From the NCBI GenBank assembly GCA_014529385.2, contig CM043966.1, positions 88,070,087 through 88,134,086 of the forward strand: a stretch of 64,000 nucleotides of DNA, read 5' to 3'. Every line of letters begins with the position of its first letter. Position 1 is the first letter of the stretch. Source of the stretch: Adiantum capillus-veneris. Taxonomy: Eukaryota; Streptophyta; Polypodiopsida; Polypodiales; Pteridaceae. The notes under the pieces were generated by a model. The model was not told where the DNA came from and made no database searches. It saw only the letters and a program-made list of their open reading frames with translations. The position numbers were made by a program, and so were the translations under genes. This document shows positions 53,650 to 64,000 of the stretch, one piece after another.

Positions 53650-54252
53650 CTAGCGTTTTTCAGTCTGATTTGAGAAGTCGTAGAATCTGACATCCTTTAT
53701 GCTTTCCTCGTTCTTGTCTGTGGACTCATTGTCAACTTCATTTCTCCATTCTGGATGATCGGGAATGTCGTGAAACATCTCCTCTTCATCTTCCTTGCCT
53801 GGTGTATCAATATTTTCAGTCTCCTTTTCGAGTACAACTCTCATCATGAAGTACGGAACCACATCATATCCATCTTTATCACAGAACTTCGTTGTGGGAC
53901 CATCTTGAATTGCACAAACATCTAGGGTTGCTAGAATGTGTGTCCATTCTAATGGTTCAAGTGCATCCTCTGGAAAGGGTTCACGTATATAAGTTTCGTC
54001 TTCAATTGTCATTTCTAAAACACATTCTTCGCGCTTCAGACTTCCACAGTTCAAAGCTCCACACATCCATAACTCTTTGGGTTTGCCTAACCAAGCTGGA
54101 AACTCTGATCCTGCCAAAGTAGTTGAATCAAACTCTTCAACTGGTGTTCGGTTCACATCCTTGTAGCTATGGTCTTTTAGGTTCACACGAGTAGTGGTTT
54201 TCATATGTCTCAAGTATATGTGGTCGTAACCCCAATCCTGGACCATTTTCAA
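53650..54252 (-). pseudogene. Element 2 PR-RT linker
   Basis: Minus strand, acidic: YIREPFPEDALEPLEWTHIL, DTPGKEDEEEMFHDIPDHPE. It follows the protease directly (VQDWGYDHIYLRH) and corresponds in position to the 300-codon acidic linker of Element 1. No enzyme motif. Confidence 0.6.
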
Positions 54253-54519
54253 CTATCTCATGAACGGTCTTCCAAGTATAATATCATAGTTATTCTCCTT
54301 GCCAAAGTCAACAATAGCAAAAGTATGCTCGTACTCAATTCTGCAAGAAGTCACTACGACTTTCTCTAATAGTCCCAAAGGTCTCTCCATATGTCCGTCC
54401 GCTAGTTGGAGTTTCAACGTCGTTTTTCTTATCGTCGGTTTTTTCCATTTTTTCTAGATTTCTTTCTTAGCAATGGCTACCCCAGCCCCGCTGTCAAGTA
54501 TTGCCATCGTGTTAACTCC
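54230..54519 (-). pseudogene. Element 2 aspartic protease PR1
   Basis: Minus strand: MAILDSGAGVAIAKKEI at ~54511-54462 (active-site loop with intact D-S-G), TLKLQLADGHMERPLGLLEK, YEHTFAIVDFG, YDIILGRPFM (closing motif). One or two stops interrupt it. Confidence 0.8.
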
Positions 54520-55155
54520 CTAGAATGCAACTGGTAAGGTTGTATTCCCCTCTTCGCCTTTGCAATACTCTCCGACCTTGTTCAAAGGTATAGGCTTAGC
54601 GTTTTTTTGTGGCTTACTAAGCTCTCGTATGCCCTCTTGCAGTTTTGCAGTTGGGTCTTTTATCCCAAATTTCTCCAAGCATTTTCCTACAGTTGCCCAC
54701 ATGTTTGGTCGTAGTCTCAAAAGCTCAGCTAAAGTGATAGTGCATGTCACTGGTGTTGAAAAAATCTCTATCAATCCTTGCGAGTCCATAACTTTTTCTG
54801 AAGAGATTCCTCGTGAGGGAAGCGCTCTAATCTCAGATTTTGCTTCGTATTCTCCTAAGTATGAAGGTAAGGTATTCAGAGAATGAGGTTTACTCTCTAC
54901 TGTTCTAACATAGTCTCCATCTCCCCAGTAAGAATGCAGATCTAAGTCCACTTGAGATCCTACCTCAGATTCCTCTATGGGAGGATTCCTGATGTCCTTT
55001 TCCCCATTAGTCTGATTAGCTTGACAGCTCAGCTTGTTTGCAAAGTTTGCCTCTCTCACTTGTTTCCAAAACTCATTGTAATCCTCATCTCTTCTGTAAG
55101 ACCTCTGTATCATAGGATGAAAACTCTCTATTTCTTGATCTGTTGTGTTCATCAC
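54520..55155 (-). pseudogene. Element 2 Gag-Pro linker
   Basis: Minus strand: YRRDEDYNEFWKQVREANFA, SEKVMDSQGLIEIF, ITLAELLRLRPNMWATVGK. The order resembles the linker before PR1 in Element 1 (10468-11238). It ends at a stop just before the protease. No catalytic motif. Confidence 0.6.
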
Positions 55156-55293
55156 TATACGTTCATCCCCGTATATTTTTTCAGGTTGTTGTGCATTGTT
55201 AGGCTTTTCAACTACCCATGAGAGGATAGTCTTTTGATGAATTGGGTTTTCCGCTCAACAATTCATTGGTTCTCTAGGTGGTTCTAACAAGGC

Positions 55294-55935
55294 TTATGCA
55301 GTCTCGATCATTCTTTGACACATTTCGAGTCTCTGCTTTTCCAATTCCGCGTTTGGATAAGTCAACCACTGTTGTTCTTGTGTTTGGTTGCTCTTTAATC
55401 TCGCTTCATAAGCTCTCATCAATGCATCCAATGGTTCGTGCACTTTGTCGACTAACACTGATCCCCCTGAGCTCACACTTGTTGTCTCTTTGACGCTCTT
55501 CAAATTTGACTTTTCAGAGTCCATTTCCCGTATTCTGTTTTGACTCTCAAGTTTCTCTAATCTGTATTTTGTTTGTTTTAATTCCTCAGCTAGAATCGCG
55601 TCTTGCTGTTCTTTTTTCAGTTTCATGCGTGCTTTCCTAGCTTTCCATGTGTTTTCATGGCTTCGTCGTCCTTGACTAGCCAATTCAGTCTCTAACTTTC
55701 CATTCTCTGGTTCTCTAGTGGTTTTCTTCGCTTGAGCTCTAGTAACAACTTGCGTTGGTATCAGAGTTTCATTTTCAAACCCACTGCTAGTACGAATCGA
55801 CTCTAGCATGTTCAATGTCGTCTTTTGTACTTTGTTGGGATTCTTTGAACAATCCTCAATGAAGTGAGTGACACCACACTTTGTGCAATATGCATTTATT
55901 CTAATGATTTCTGTGTGTGGACAAACATTCATCAA
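55294..55935 (-). pseudogene. Element 2 Gag zinc-knuckle and coiled-coil part
   Basis: Minus strand: CYKCGGDHLMNVC at the start (partly before the Met) and CTKCGVTHFIEDC, both CX2CX3HX4C as in Element 1. A basic helical stretch follows (RKARMKLKKEQQDAILAEE), then a Leu/Glu-rich C-terminus. RNA-binding part of Gag. Confidence 0.75.
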
Positions 55936-56022
55936 ATGGTCACCTCCACACTTATAACAGGGTCCTAATGCAGGTCTTTGGGTCCCTTGATTTGCCCTTT
56001 GTGGATAAGCTGGTCTTTGGCC

Positions 56023-56514
56023 TCACAACCCTCCATGAGCTATGAACATAAGTGTTCTTGCATCCAAGCTATACCTCTCTTCATCTGAGGCGTGTGCGGC
56101 TATTGGTGGTCCAACATTTCCCATCATGCTCCACTGTTCTGGTTGTTTTGGTTCTTCAGGTGGATAATACACAGTAGGAGCCATGAGTGCACTGGAATCT
56201 TCGTAATAAGTCTGAACAGGCACTAAAGCTTGTTCTTCCCGATTCTCTAAGGTGGGTGCATATCTAATGCCCACTGGTCTCGCTCCTGGTAAAGGTGGTT
56301 GTTGCCCCAATACCGGCTGTGGTCTTTCTATCCCCATAGGTCTTGGTACGTTTCCTGTTGGGTATCGAGGTACTGGATGTACCTGAGGTGGTGCTATTTG
56401 AGCTGGAGGTGCATACTGGCGCTCCTTCACATAACCCTTGTTGTAATAGCACTCCTCTGTTGAGTGATTTGTCCATTTTTGTTCAATCGCACACCATTTT
56501 GTTAGTTTTGGCAT
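56023..56514 (-). pseudogene. Element 2 Gag start: degenerate knuckle and Pro-rich linker, capsid absent
   Basis: Minus strand: KWCAIEQKWTNHSTEECYY is the counterpart of the degenerate Cys/His cluster that in Element 1 comes after the capsid. A Pro-rich linker follows. Between this and the PBS only about 60 bp remain, so the leader, Gag N-terminus and capsid domain are missing. Confidence 0.72.
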
Positions 56515-56576
56515 TGGTTAAAGGTATGGTGCTAATCTCCTAGGATTAGTTCAAGGTCACCTACTTAGGGCTCTCG

Positions 56577-56594
56577 TCCCCGGCAACGGCGCCA
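56577..56594 (-). promoter_or_regulatory. Primer binding site of Element 2, tRNA-Asp type
   Basis: Minus strand TGGCGCCGTTGCCGGGGA, two bases from the 5' LTR; it matches the complement of the tRNA-Asp 3' end as I remember it. Confidence 0.92.
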
Positions 56595-56596
56595 AA

Positions 56597-57545
56597 TGTT
56601 GTGGTGGTTACGCTGCTAGCGGTGGCTATGATAGCAAGAACTCAACCGGCAAACAAGAATGTCAGACGAGGATGGAGCTTGACCCGCAGGCACATGGAAA
56701 CAAATAGGTGGGTGTCAAATCACCTACTCGACCTTCTAATGACAATCACTACCAAGGAAATCAAATCTCAATTCTCAAATACACAAGTGACTGAAATCCA
56801 TACTACGAACAAATGCTATCTGAAACATGATCTAGAGTCATCGCATCAGCCTCAAACTCAAAGGGATGTCTCTACACTAGGTAAGGACAATACTCTATGA
56901 ATCTACAATACAATCTCAACCTGTAACCACTCCGTGCGGTAAACGCGTATGAAGATAGGACGAAAACAGGTGACCGAATCTCGACTCCGTTGGTACTAAT
57001 GTGTAGCTCTACTCGCTGCGGTTCTATAGATATATGGCACGCTCAATTCTGACACACAGGTAGGGAGAAAACTCACATAGAAGCTTGTGGGAGCTCATCT
57101 CGCGTAGAAGCCGAATGCATGCACGCTTGGTATTGGTGCATAGCTCTTGCTCTTGCTAACACAATGGTGGTGTCGCTTCTCCAATGGCGGCTCCGTAGCT
57201 CGCGTAGCAAGAGGATAGACTCTCTCTCTCTCACACTCTCTCTCAGACACAGTCACAGTGCTCAAAAACTCAGCTTGATTAATGATTTAAAATTTTTTTT
57301 CTCTTAGGTTTACAAAAATTGGCTCTTATACCTCAGCGTTGGAGGTGTGAAAACATCTCTAATCTAATTACATAAGCAGGTGAAACTACTTGGGGAATAC
57401 AAGTTGGAAACTCAATTGAGTCCCGCTAATTACAATGAATCGGCTCCATAAAAAAATGAAATGTCGAAAAGACATTTATTACAATAAGTGTTTACAAAAA
57501 CATGGGTGTGAGCAAAAATGTATAGGTGTGGTCCTCCGCTCAACA
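56597..57545 (-). repeat. Element 2 5' LTR
   Basis: 949 bp. It has a minus-strand TATA-like ATATATCTATAG near 57024-57036 and a CT tract near 57220-57243. It differs from the 3' LTR around 56951-56990, which lets the filler in Element 3 be assigned to the left copy. Confidence 0.93.
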
Positions 57546-57760
57546 GTGCCCTTGCCGCTTGATGAATGCTTTGTGGTTATCAATAGCCTTTGTCTTTAGC
57601 AATAGGTTATGGTTTCTTGATGGTAGATGTAAGACTTGGTTGATCAGATTAATGGTGATTGGAATCTTTACTGTCTCTCCGTCTTTGTTGGTCAAGGTGG
57701 ACTCACCATTGTATTGAATTGAGCTCATTAGCTCATGTGCTCTCTAAAAATTTGTTCCCC
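57546..57760 (-). pseudogene. Element 4 ORF-X, N-terminal part
   Basis: Minus strand: SSIQYNGESTLTNKDGETVK, INLINQVLHLPSRNH, AFIKRQGH, then cut by Element 2; it continues in frame at 42963 (KFTYTDLV). Bases 57546-57550 are the GTGCC target duplication. Confidence 0.65.
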
Positions 57761-58230
57761 ATGGTTGTAGTATGAAGAAGGTGTCCATCTGTAGACACCT
57801 GGATCCCTCAATGACTTCTTCTTGCTGGTGCAATGTCCAAAGTTCCTTTGGAAAATGGTAGTCATCACTTTTGTACCGTCTTTGGCCTCAATCTTCCAAT
57901 GAAGTTATTTGCAAGTATCTTTACCAGGTCCTTCTCTTATATGTGTTCTTTCTCATTTGATGAGATCTCCACCATCTGGTAGGGGTGAGCTTCCCACTAC
58001 TTCCTTGGTCGTCTGTGAGGCACCTTGTCATCAGGTTTGCATGTAATTAGCTCCACAAGTTGGCTAAAAATTTGTCAAGGAAGTTAAAAAAAATACAAAC
58101 TTGACCATAAAATGAAAAATGAGCATAACTTGATCAAAACAAGTCCAAACTTGACCGCACTTCACCAGTACATCTAGGAAAACTACATGCACTAGGTCAT
58201 TTGACTACGTATCAATTTTGACTCAAGGGG

Positions 58231-59383
58231 TCATGGATCATTGGTTGGAGATTTATGCCAATTTTTGGAAATTTTCTCATACTTTGAGTATTCTCGCATG
58301 TTGGAAAGGGTTTTAAAATTCAAATGACTTGAAACTCTAGGGTTAGGTCAGCTTTGGAATTTGGGACTTGAGGGTATATTTTTTTCTTGAAAAGCTTGCA
58401 GGGGGTCATTGATCTCAATCCATGTTCATCAGCCATTTTGAGTGAAACTTGAGGTACATGTTTCTATAGCATATCCTAATCACACTCGTAAAGTTATTTT
58501 CAAGTTTGGACAAGTTTCTCTCTAGTTTTCCCAGCTTCCCAAGTTATGGCCCAATTTGGTTCAACTTTGCCATATTTGTATTGGTTGGCAATTTTGATCT
58601 TTGATTGTGGTCAATCTACTTGGCATTTTGGCTCTTCTGATGATTTGAGTTGGAGTATTGCCCAAATCATAACTATCTCTTGATTTCTGGCACAATTGGA
58701 GTCTTTCTTACCTCTTAAGGTTCCCTGGCAAGTTTGGACCTTGTACAAGCATTTTCTGACTTTTCTTGCACTACTATAAATTCATATCTTTAGCTTTGCA
58801 CCCAAGCCAAAAATCACACTTTTCAGACTTTGACTCTTTGAGATTACAAATTTTGACAAATAAAGCAATTTATAGAGCCACGCAAAAGACATATTTCACA
58901 TTTCCCAACTTGTACACACACACACTCTACAATTCATTTTTAGCAAAATCTGGTTGTATGGGGGGTCATGGATTGCGATCAAAGTTCAGAACCAAAATTT
59001 GACAAAACTTCATGGGCAGGTTCCTAGCCTATTTGCCAAGCTTCTCATGTGCTTCTTCTCAAGTTTGGACCAATTTTTTCCATTTGTGGATCAAAATGAA
59101 CATTTGGTGACTGAAATTCCAATTTGACTTGAATTTTGGGGGTTTTGATGTCTGTTTCACACCAAATTTTTAGGGAACTGTTCCCAAGGTATGTGCAAAC
59201 TGTCTGTATCCAAATTTCCTAGTTTCGGCCACTTGGGGGTCATGGATCATGATCCATGTTGGGATGCAAGAAAAAATTGTGATTGCAGCTCGATTTGAGT
59301 AGCTGATAGGTGCTTTCTCCAGCATCACTTTGCACCACTCTGATTTGAATTTGGAAATGGGGGGTCATGGATCACGATCCACG
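58231..59383. repeat. Five copies of a palindrome-centred motif (TCATGGATC...GATCCATG)
   Basis: Copies start near 58231, 58407, 58968, 59241 and 59366, each preceded by GGGGT or GGGGGT. The 59241-59258 copy is a perfect 18-bp palindrome; 59366 has one changed pair; the others are more diverged. Confidence 0.82.
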
Positions 59384-59719
59384 TTGCACCCCATTTGGCA
59401 TTTTGACTTGCATGGCCAGATTTTGTAATGCAACCAAAGCATCCCTATGCACTTATAATTGGATTTGTGGATTTGGTTTGCTTGACCAAAAGGTCCTTGA
59501 TAGTTCCCCCAAATCCTAACTTGGTTTTGATTGATTGTGCTGTTTTGGTTGATTGTAATGTTTTGATTGATTTTGTTGTTTTGGTTGTTTGTTTGCTTAC
59601 TTGACCATTCATAGATGTTCATATACTAACGAGGATCATACCTGTGAAAACTGGTGTAGAGTGGGTGTCTAGTGTGGCTGTAGTAAGCAGAGACATGTTT
59701 GGAAGCTCTAGGTCACAAA

Positions 59720-59721
<2 letters not shown>

Positions 59722-59760
<39 letters not shown>
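59722..59760. repeat. (CT)n microsatellite
   Basis: Thirty-nine bases of CT repeat within Element 4. Confidence 0.95.
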
Positions 59761-59762
<2 letters not shown>

Positions 59763-60479
59763 AGTGGTAATCTGTAAATGAGGTTTGATTTGCCCCATCT
59801 TCCTATATGTGCCCGTCTTGTCGTAAATGTATTGTGCATTCTTACCTTATTTTTCCACCTTTTGTATGTCATACCACTTGTAGCTTAGACGGCTCGTCAT
59901 CCGGACACCTAGTTATTTACTGGTCATGATTTTGTACTTCTGGTCCATTGTAAGTTAGCCCAAATTTTGTCATGTGACACATCCATCCAGGTTTGACATG
60001 CTCAAAGCTCTTGCTTTATAGGTTGGATGTTTGCTTTCAAAACTTGAATCCAACTTTCTTGGCTCTGTTTATTGATTTTTTATATTTATTAGGTTAAAAG
60101 GCAAGAAAATCATTAAAAATTATTATTAATTGGCCAAAAACATTTGACAATATTTGACAATATGACTCAATGCTATGCTTGATAACATCAAACTTCTGCT
60201 AAAAGTCAATAAAAAAGCAAAAATTTAAGCAACAAAACACACGTTATACACTATACACATAATCTTTCAACATCTTGCCGCCTAATGTCTTGCAATATGC
60301 TACTCCGACTGTGGTTACTCTTCCATTCCTATTCAGAGTCACCCCAGGCAAAGGTTTGTGCAATGTGCATGGACGTAAACAATTTGTCGATGGAAGGCCA
60401 TGAAATGTGGCCCTATCATGCTTATGGAAGAGATGCATTTGGTAATATAGTGCTATGTGTGATGAGGGTACTGAACTAA

Positions 60480-60960
60480 ATTTTTTCGTGGTTTTGCTTG
60501 GCAAAGTTACCTCTATGCTACTGTACCAAAGAAAAGTTGTTGAGGACAAATTGCCCACTCTTTGATGGTTGGTGGGATGAGTAACGTAGGTTGGTTGTTG
60601 TTTGGTCTGGCCTGGCTCTTGGTACCCACTTCAAGATTGTTTTGGGAGAATGAGAAGATGATTGACAGTTTGATTGTTTTGGTCTCCAATGCCATGTTAG
60701 TTTTTTTGGAAATCATCAACTTCTCAGGTTGACATTTGGGAATCCATTCGTAGTTGTTGAAGCCTAATGAAGCATGGATTTGTTGTGTGGAATTCCACCT
60801 CTGTTTGGGCTTTGGAGTAGATGTTGTATAAAATAAGAAGCTGGACTATGTCAAGTTGGAAAAGTGATTGTGAAGCAATGTTCTGGGTATCCAAATCTAT
60901 TTTTTCTTCATGGTCATGATTGACTTTTTGACCCAAATCTTCTTAATTGTATTGCTATGA
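60480..60960 (-). pseudogene. Element 4 W-x-P-K tail
   Basis: Minus strand, largely one frame with stops: KIWVKKSIM, IWIPRTLL, YEWIPKCQPEKL, and further on KWVPRARPD. These are the same Trp motifs as in the tails of Elements 1 and 2, in the same order relative to PR2. Confidence 0.65.
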
Positions 60961-61059
60961 GTGCACATAAATTGTTGTGGTTGAGGATCTGACTCTAGTT
61001 TGCCTACCACCAGTTTGCGATACTGAGGTTGTACACCTAGATGTGATCTGTTTGTGCCA

Positions 61060-61400
61060 ATGGCATAATATAAGCTTTACCCTTGAGAGTGTACTTCAAC
61101 ATGTCATCGTGCCACTCTCAGACTGCCTTGTAAGTGTGCATCCACAAACCTGACAAGATGATTTTCTCATTCAAGTCCGTATCATCCATGACATGGAATT
61201 GATGTGGGCAGTGGTTACCATCGATGTTAATTGAAACATTGGCCTATCCCAAACTAACCATTGTTTCTTTGTTGGCTTCCTATAGCTCAATTTGGGTTGG
61301 TTCAATCATGGAGTTTGATAGTTTGAGGTAGGTTGAGTACCACATAGCATTGACCCGTGCCCTAGTATCTAAAAATTCTCTTTCTGTAGAGCCGTTATCT
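61060..61400 (-). pseudogene. Element 4 PR2
   Basis: Minus strand: REFLDTRARVNAMWYSTYLK (active-site loop with D-T-R where D-T-G is expected), VSINIDGNHCPHQFHVMDD, KIILSGLWMHTYKAV (closing ILxG-x-W). It aligns in layout with Element 2 PR2. Stops present; the glycine change would inactivate it. Confidence 0.62.
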
Positions 61401-61654
61401 AGCTGGACATTGATTCAAACATCCATTTGGCCAAGCCAACTTTGTTCTATCTGAATTGCTGTAATAGGAGGAGATGGTGCTATAGCCTACCGGAGTGGGG
61501 TTGGATGTTGACTTTCCTTGCACTTTAAATTTTGCATCTAAGATTCCTCTTGTGCTTGTTCTTTAATTTCTTGAGCCTTCTATTTTTGTACCTTTGCTTC
61601 ATGTATCTTCTCTAGCATTTCCGCGGTGAGTGGTTGATAATACTTCTTTAATCT

Positions 61655-62157
61655 TCAACCATTGATCGAATTAGACATTACCCCTCCCTCCAATGTTGCA
61701 AATTGGATGTCGCCACTCAGTAATGTGTCATTAATCACAAATGGGCTGTTACCCTGCTTTTTGAGTTTCTTGGACTGTTGTTTTAAGGTGTAGACTAGGA
61801 CATAATCACCCTTTTGAAACTCCTTGTTTATCATGTGTTGGCCATGGAAGTCTTTCATCTGCCTTTTTTGTGCATACATGATGGATGCAACTACTTTTAC
61901 TCTCAATTTGTCCAACTAGATTAGTTGGTCCAATTTGGAAGACAATTCATGCCCCATCCATCCCATTTCTTATGCAGCATGTAACATAGGAATAAAAAAC
62001 TCCACGAGCGATATGGCATTTATCCCAAACACCAAAATGAACGGTGTTCTGTTCTATGGCATTTTGTATGTTACCCAATATGACCATAAAGTCGAGTGTA
62101 GTTTTTTATCCCAATTCATTCTAGATTCGTCGTTGACAATTTTTGTGAGCACTGTTG
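61655..62157 (-). pseudogene. Element 4 integrase, C-terminal half
   Basis: Minus strand: a core remnant around 62130-61930 that parallels Element 2 (DWDKKLHST-like, AYRVAYK-like), then DKLRVKVVASIMYAQKRQMK, FQKGDYVLVYTLKQQSKKLK, close to Element 2's AVASIYAQKRRQKEF ... FVLVYTLKQHAKKLK. It ends abruptly at ~62157 where other sequence joins. Confidence 0.82.
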
Positions 62158-62169
62158 GTGAATCACTTT

Positions 62170-63080
62170 GATTGGATGATGTAACGCTTCCGATGTTCTT
62201 GTCGAGGAAGCACACTTGCCCATTTCATTGTGCTCCCTTGGCCTGAGGAGGGAGTACCTCCCGCTTCTCTCCAAGATTGATTCCAAGTTTGGGACTATTT
62301 TGGAGACCCCGCGCACAACGGCTTCAATCGTTGCCAAGGCAGCAGGTATATGTTTTGGTTCAGGACACCTACTATCCCTCGAAGGTAGTTCTTCTACCTA
62401 GGGTAAGTGACCGTTGGTTGTGCCAGAGCATGGAGTATTTGGGTCTCCCGAACTACTGTTTCATATGCAAACAGGTGGGCCATCTCACAAAGGCCTATCC
62501 TCACTGGGGACCTTGACTAGCGACACCGGCTCAACCTCTCAAGGTTGGACCAGCACAACAGATAGAGACCCAGGGTGCACAAGCTAGGACTTCTGCAGAG
62601 ATGGGTGACAAGTCAGATGATGGCTGGCAGTAGGTACATGGCCGCCACTGTCGCCAAGGATAGGCTCGCCCCCCCCCCTGCCTAGAGGCCGACCCATGGC
62701 AGGTAGCACCATTGGGTTCCCTAAATCCCCCATTTGGTTCCAGAACTCAACCTGGAGCCAGCCAAGTACTGTATGCATAGTCCACTCTACGTGATCCTTG
62801 CCACACACTAGAAAGGAAAAACCAACCATTGTATCCAAGGCCTCGGCACCTCGGGTTGCCAAAGAAATAACATGTACTTTAAAAAAATATGCCTCAAGGT
62901 CAGGGGATGGATCGCCAAGAAACCGCGTAAAGTCGTAGTCAAAGAAGTCCCATCGTTGACAGATGTCAAAACTGGTCAACCCTTGCAAGATTGTCACAAA
63001 GAGAGAAGTTTGCACCAAAAGGTTCATCCTCAAGTAGGGAAGTCCCTCTTGAGCAAGCCAGCTTGTATTCAAAGCACAGC
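62170..63080 (+). pseudogene. L1-type LINE ORF1 remnant with CCHC-like motif
   Basis: Plus strand: LRREYLPLLSKIDSKFGTIL and ETPRTTASIVAKAAG, then in another frame PRVSDRWLCQSMEYLGLPNY followed by CFICKQVGHLTKAYP: the zinc-knuckle part of plant L1 ORF1 (RNA-binding) proteins, with the last Cys changed to Tyr. DDGWQ and a Pro-rich stretch follow. Multiple stops. It joins Element 4 at ~62157 without an obvious target duplication. Confidence 0.65.
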
Positions 63081-63316
63081 CAGGAGATCTCTGAGCTGCT
63101 GAGGAGTGTCATGTTCCCTGGGTTGGTGGTGGAGTATGGGAAGGGATAGGAGAGGAGGCTGTAGGGGCAGCTGGGGAAACTAGAGTCGCAGAAGGAGGGT
63201 GTTGGGGAGGGGGGAGCTAAGGAGTCAGTAGGCGAGGGAGGTGGAGGTGCTGTTAGTGGTGAGGTTGACGTGGAAGGAGGCTCCTCAAGAGCATCCTGCT
63301 GTAGAGGGTAGAAATG
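63081..63316. other. GA-rich purine stretch, no gene recognised
   Basis: G/A-rich sequence (ggagggtgttgggg, aggaggctgtagg). The minus-strand Ser/Pro-rich frame is probably chance. Confidence 0.4.
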
Positions 63317-63575
63317 TGACAAACTTACTACAGACACTTTGGTCGTTAGCCAAGTTCAGTGTGACGCCGCCTGATGTAGATGGAAATAGACACATTGTGA
63401 ATTACTTTTTGCAAATACACAGAGTGATCCTTGCTATGTATTTGTACATGACAGACTTGCTACAGACACTTTGGCCATTAGCCAAGTTCAATGTGATGCC
63501 GCTTGATGCAGCTACACATTGTGAATTACTTTTTGCAAATACATAGAGTGCTCCCTGCTATGTATTTGTAAATGA
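63317..63575. repeat. 132-bp tandem duplication, two copies
   Basis: tgacaaacttactacagaca ... gctatgtatttgtacatg is repeated from 63449, with a short gap and about a dozen changes. Confidence 0.88.
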
Positions 63576-63950
<375 letters not shown>

Positions 63951-64000
63951 GATACGTGACACGGAGTGGAGGAATTCCACACCAGAGAGTATTGGCCCCA

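Larger units (their letters stand above)
42969..57545 (-). mobile_element. Element 2: Ty3/Gypsy retrotransposon with PR2 and ORF-X
   Basis: LTRs 42969-43920 and 56597-57545 (TGTTGTGG...CTCAACA in plus sense), exact TSD GTGCC, tRNA-Asp-type PBS, polypurine tract. Right to left: Gag zinc-knuckle region (capsid missing), PR, RT, RNaseH, duplicated HHCC domain, integrase, PR2 with W-x-P-K tail, 2.4-kb non-coding field with palindromes, ORF-X. Internal length about 12.7 kb. LTRs differ by roughly 3% by eye. Many stops, largely single transitions. Confidence 0.93.
57761..60480 (-). other. Element 4 non-coding field with palindrome copies
   Basis: No coding signal. It contains five copies of a palindromic motif (58231-59383) and a (CT)n tract at 59722-59760 where Element 2 has only a short tctctcc at the matching place (47991-47999). 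Confidence 0.55.
31390..62157 (-). mobile_element. Element 4: old minus-strand Gypsy element, broken by Elements 2 and 3
   Basis: Read from right to left: integrase C-terminal half (62157-61655), linker, PR2 (61400-61060), W-x-P-K tail (~60960-60480), non-coding palindrome field (~59600-58200), ORF-X (57760-57551, then 42968-42694, then 35247-32271), polypurine tract and LTR. Element 2 (42969-57545) and Element 3 (35253-42688) sit inside ORF-X with 5-bp target duplications. Removing each insert joins ORF-X in frame at both sites. Everything 5' of the integrase core is lost at ~62157, where L1 sequence begins. Confidence 0.8.

Noticed and set aside
56577-56594. tRNA-Asp-like sequence
   Set aside because: Only 18 bases complementary to the tRNA end: a primer binding site, not a tRNA gene. 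The same holds at 6503 and 31201.
56601-56900. 99-codon plus-strand frame
   Set aside because: It lies inside the Element 2 LTR, antisense to the element, and has no motif.
62584-63072. 162-codon minus-strand frame
   Set aside because: Antisense to the L1 ORF1 remnant and without motifs.

Overview
This window looks like intergenic DNA from a land-plant nuclear genome rich in transposable elements. I found no convincing host gene, tRNA, rRNA or CRISPR array. Three things point to a plant: Ty3/Gypsy elements with a tRNA-Asp-type primer binding site and Gag proteins starting M-x-x-RSG, L1-type LINE remnants of plant style, and many (CT)n/(GA)n tracts. A fern, lycophyte or similar large-genome lineage is a reasonable guess, but the sequence does not fix the species. 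All coding regions carry stops or frameshifts.

Layout. 1-1820: minus-strand L1-like LINE remnant. 1893-3733: 5'-truncated non-LTR element (LINE-A) with a 584-codon open frame, a 3' hairpin and an (ATCT)n(CT)n tail; a second copy of only its 3' end lies at 5105-5194. 5270-5954 and 19366-19866: two halves of another LINE (LINE-B), split by a complete LTR element (Element 1, 5960-19360, plus strand, TSD AGGGA). 19867-31380: old degraded DNA with tandem repeats, gag and integrase fragments, a 77-bp inverted repeat, a W-x-P-K repeat ORF remnant, and an orphan LTR with PBS. 31.4-62.16 kb: an old minus-strand Gypsy element (Element 4), itself broken by Element 3 (35253-42688, minus, imperfect 5-bp TSD) and Element 2 (42969-57545, minus, TSD GTGCC). 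62.17-63.1 kb: L1 ORF1 remnant. The window ends in a 132-bp tandem duplication and a (GA)51 tract.

The most unusual biology is in the Gypsy elements. Elements 1, 2 and 4 share a Pol layout PR-RT-RNaseH-INT followed, in frame or nearly so, by a charged helical linker, a second retropepsin-like domain (PR2), and a tail with repeated W-[I/V]-P-K motifs. Elements 2, 3 and 4 carry, at the position of an env gene, a large ORF (here ORF-X) with a conserved N-terminal domain and long coiled coils. Between the PR2 tail and ORF-X, Elements 2 and 4, and probably the old element near 25-29 kb, hold a non-coding stretch with a recurrent palindrome; the sequence differs but the arrangement is the same. Element 2 also has a duplicated integrase HHCC zinc-binding domain and lacks its capsid region. 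Element 3 lost its RT palm, and the scar holds a 58-bp exact copy of Element 2's left LTR.

The insertions can be ordered: LINE-B before Element 1; Element 4 before Elements 2 and 3; Element 2 (or an identical source LTR) before the repair scar in Element 3. By eye the LTR pairs differ by roughly 3% (Elements 1 and 2) and 7% (Element 3). All domain calls rest on motif reading without database searches.
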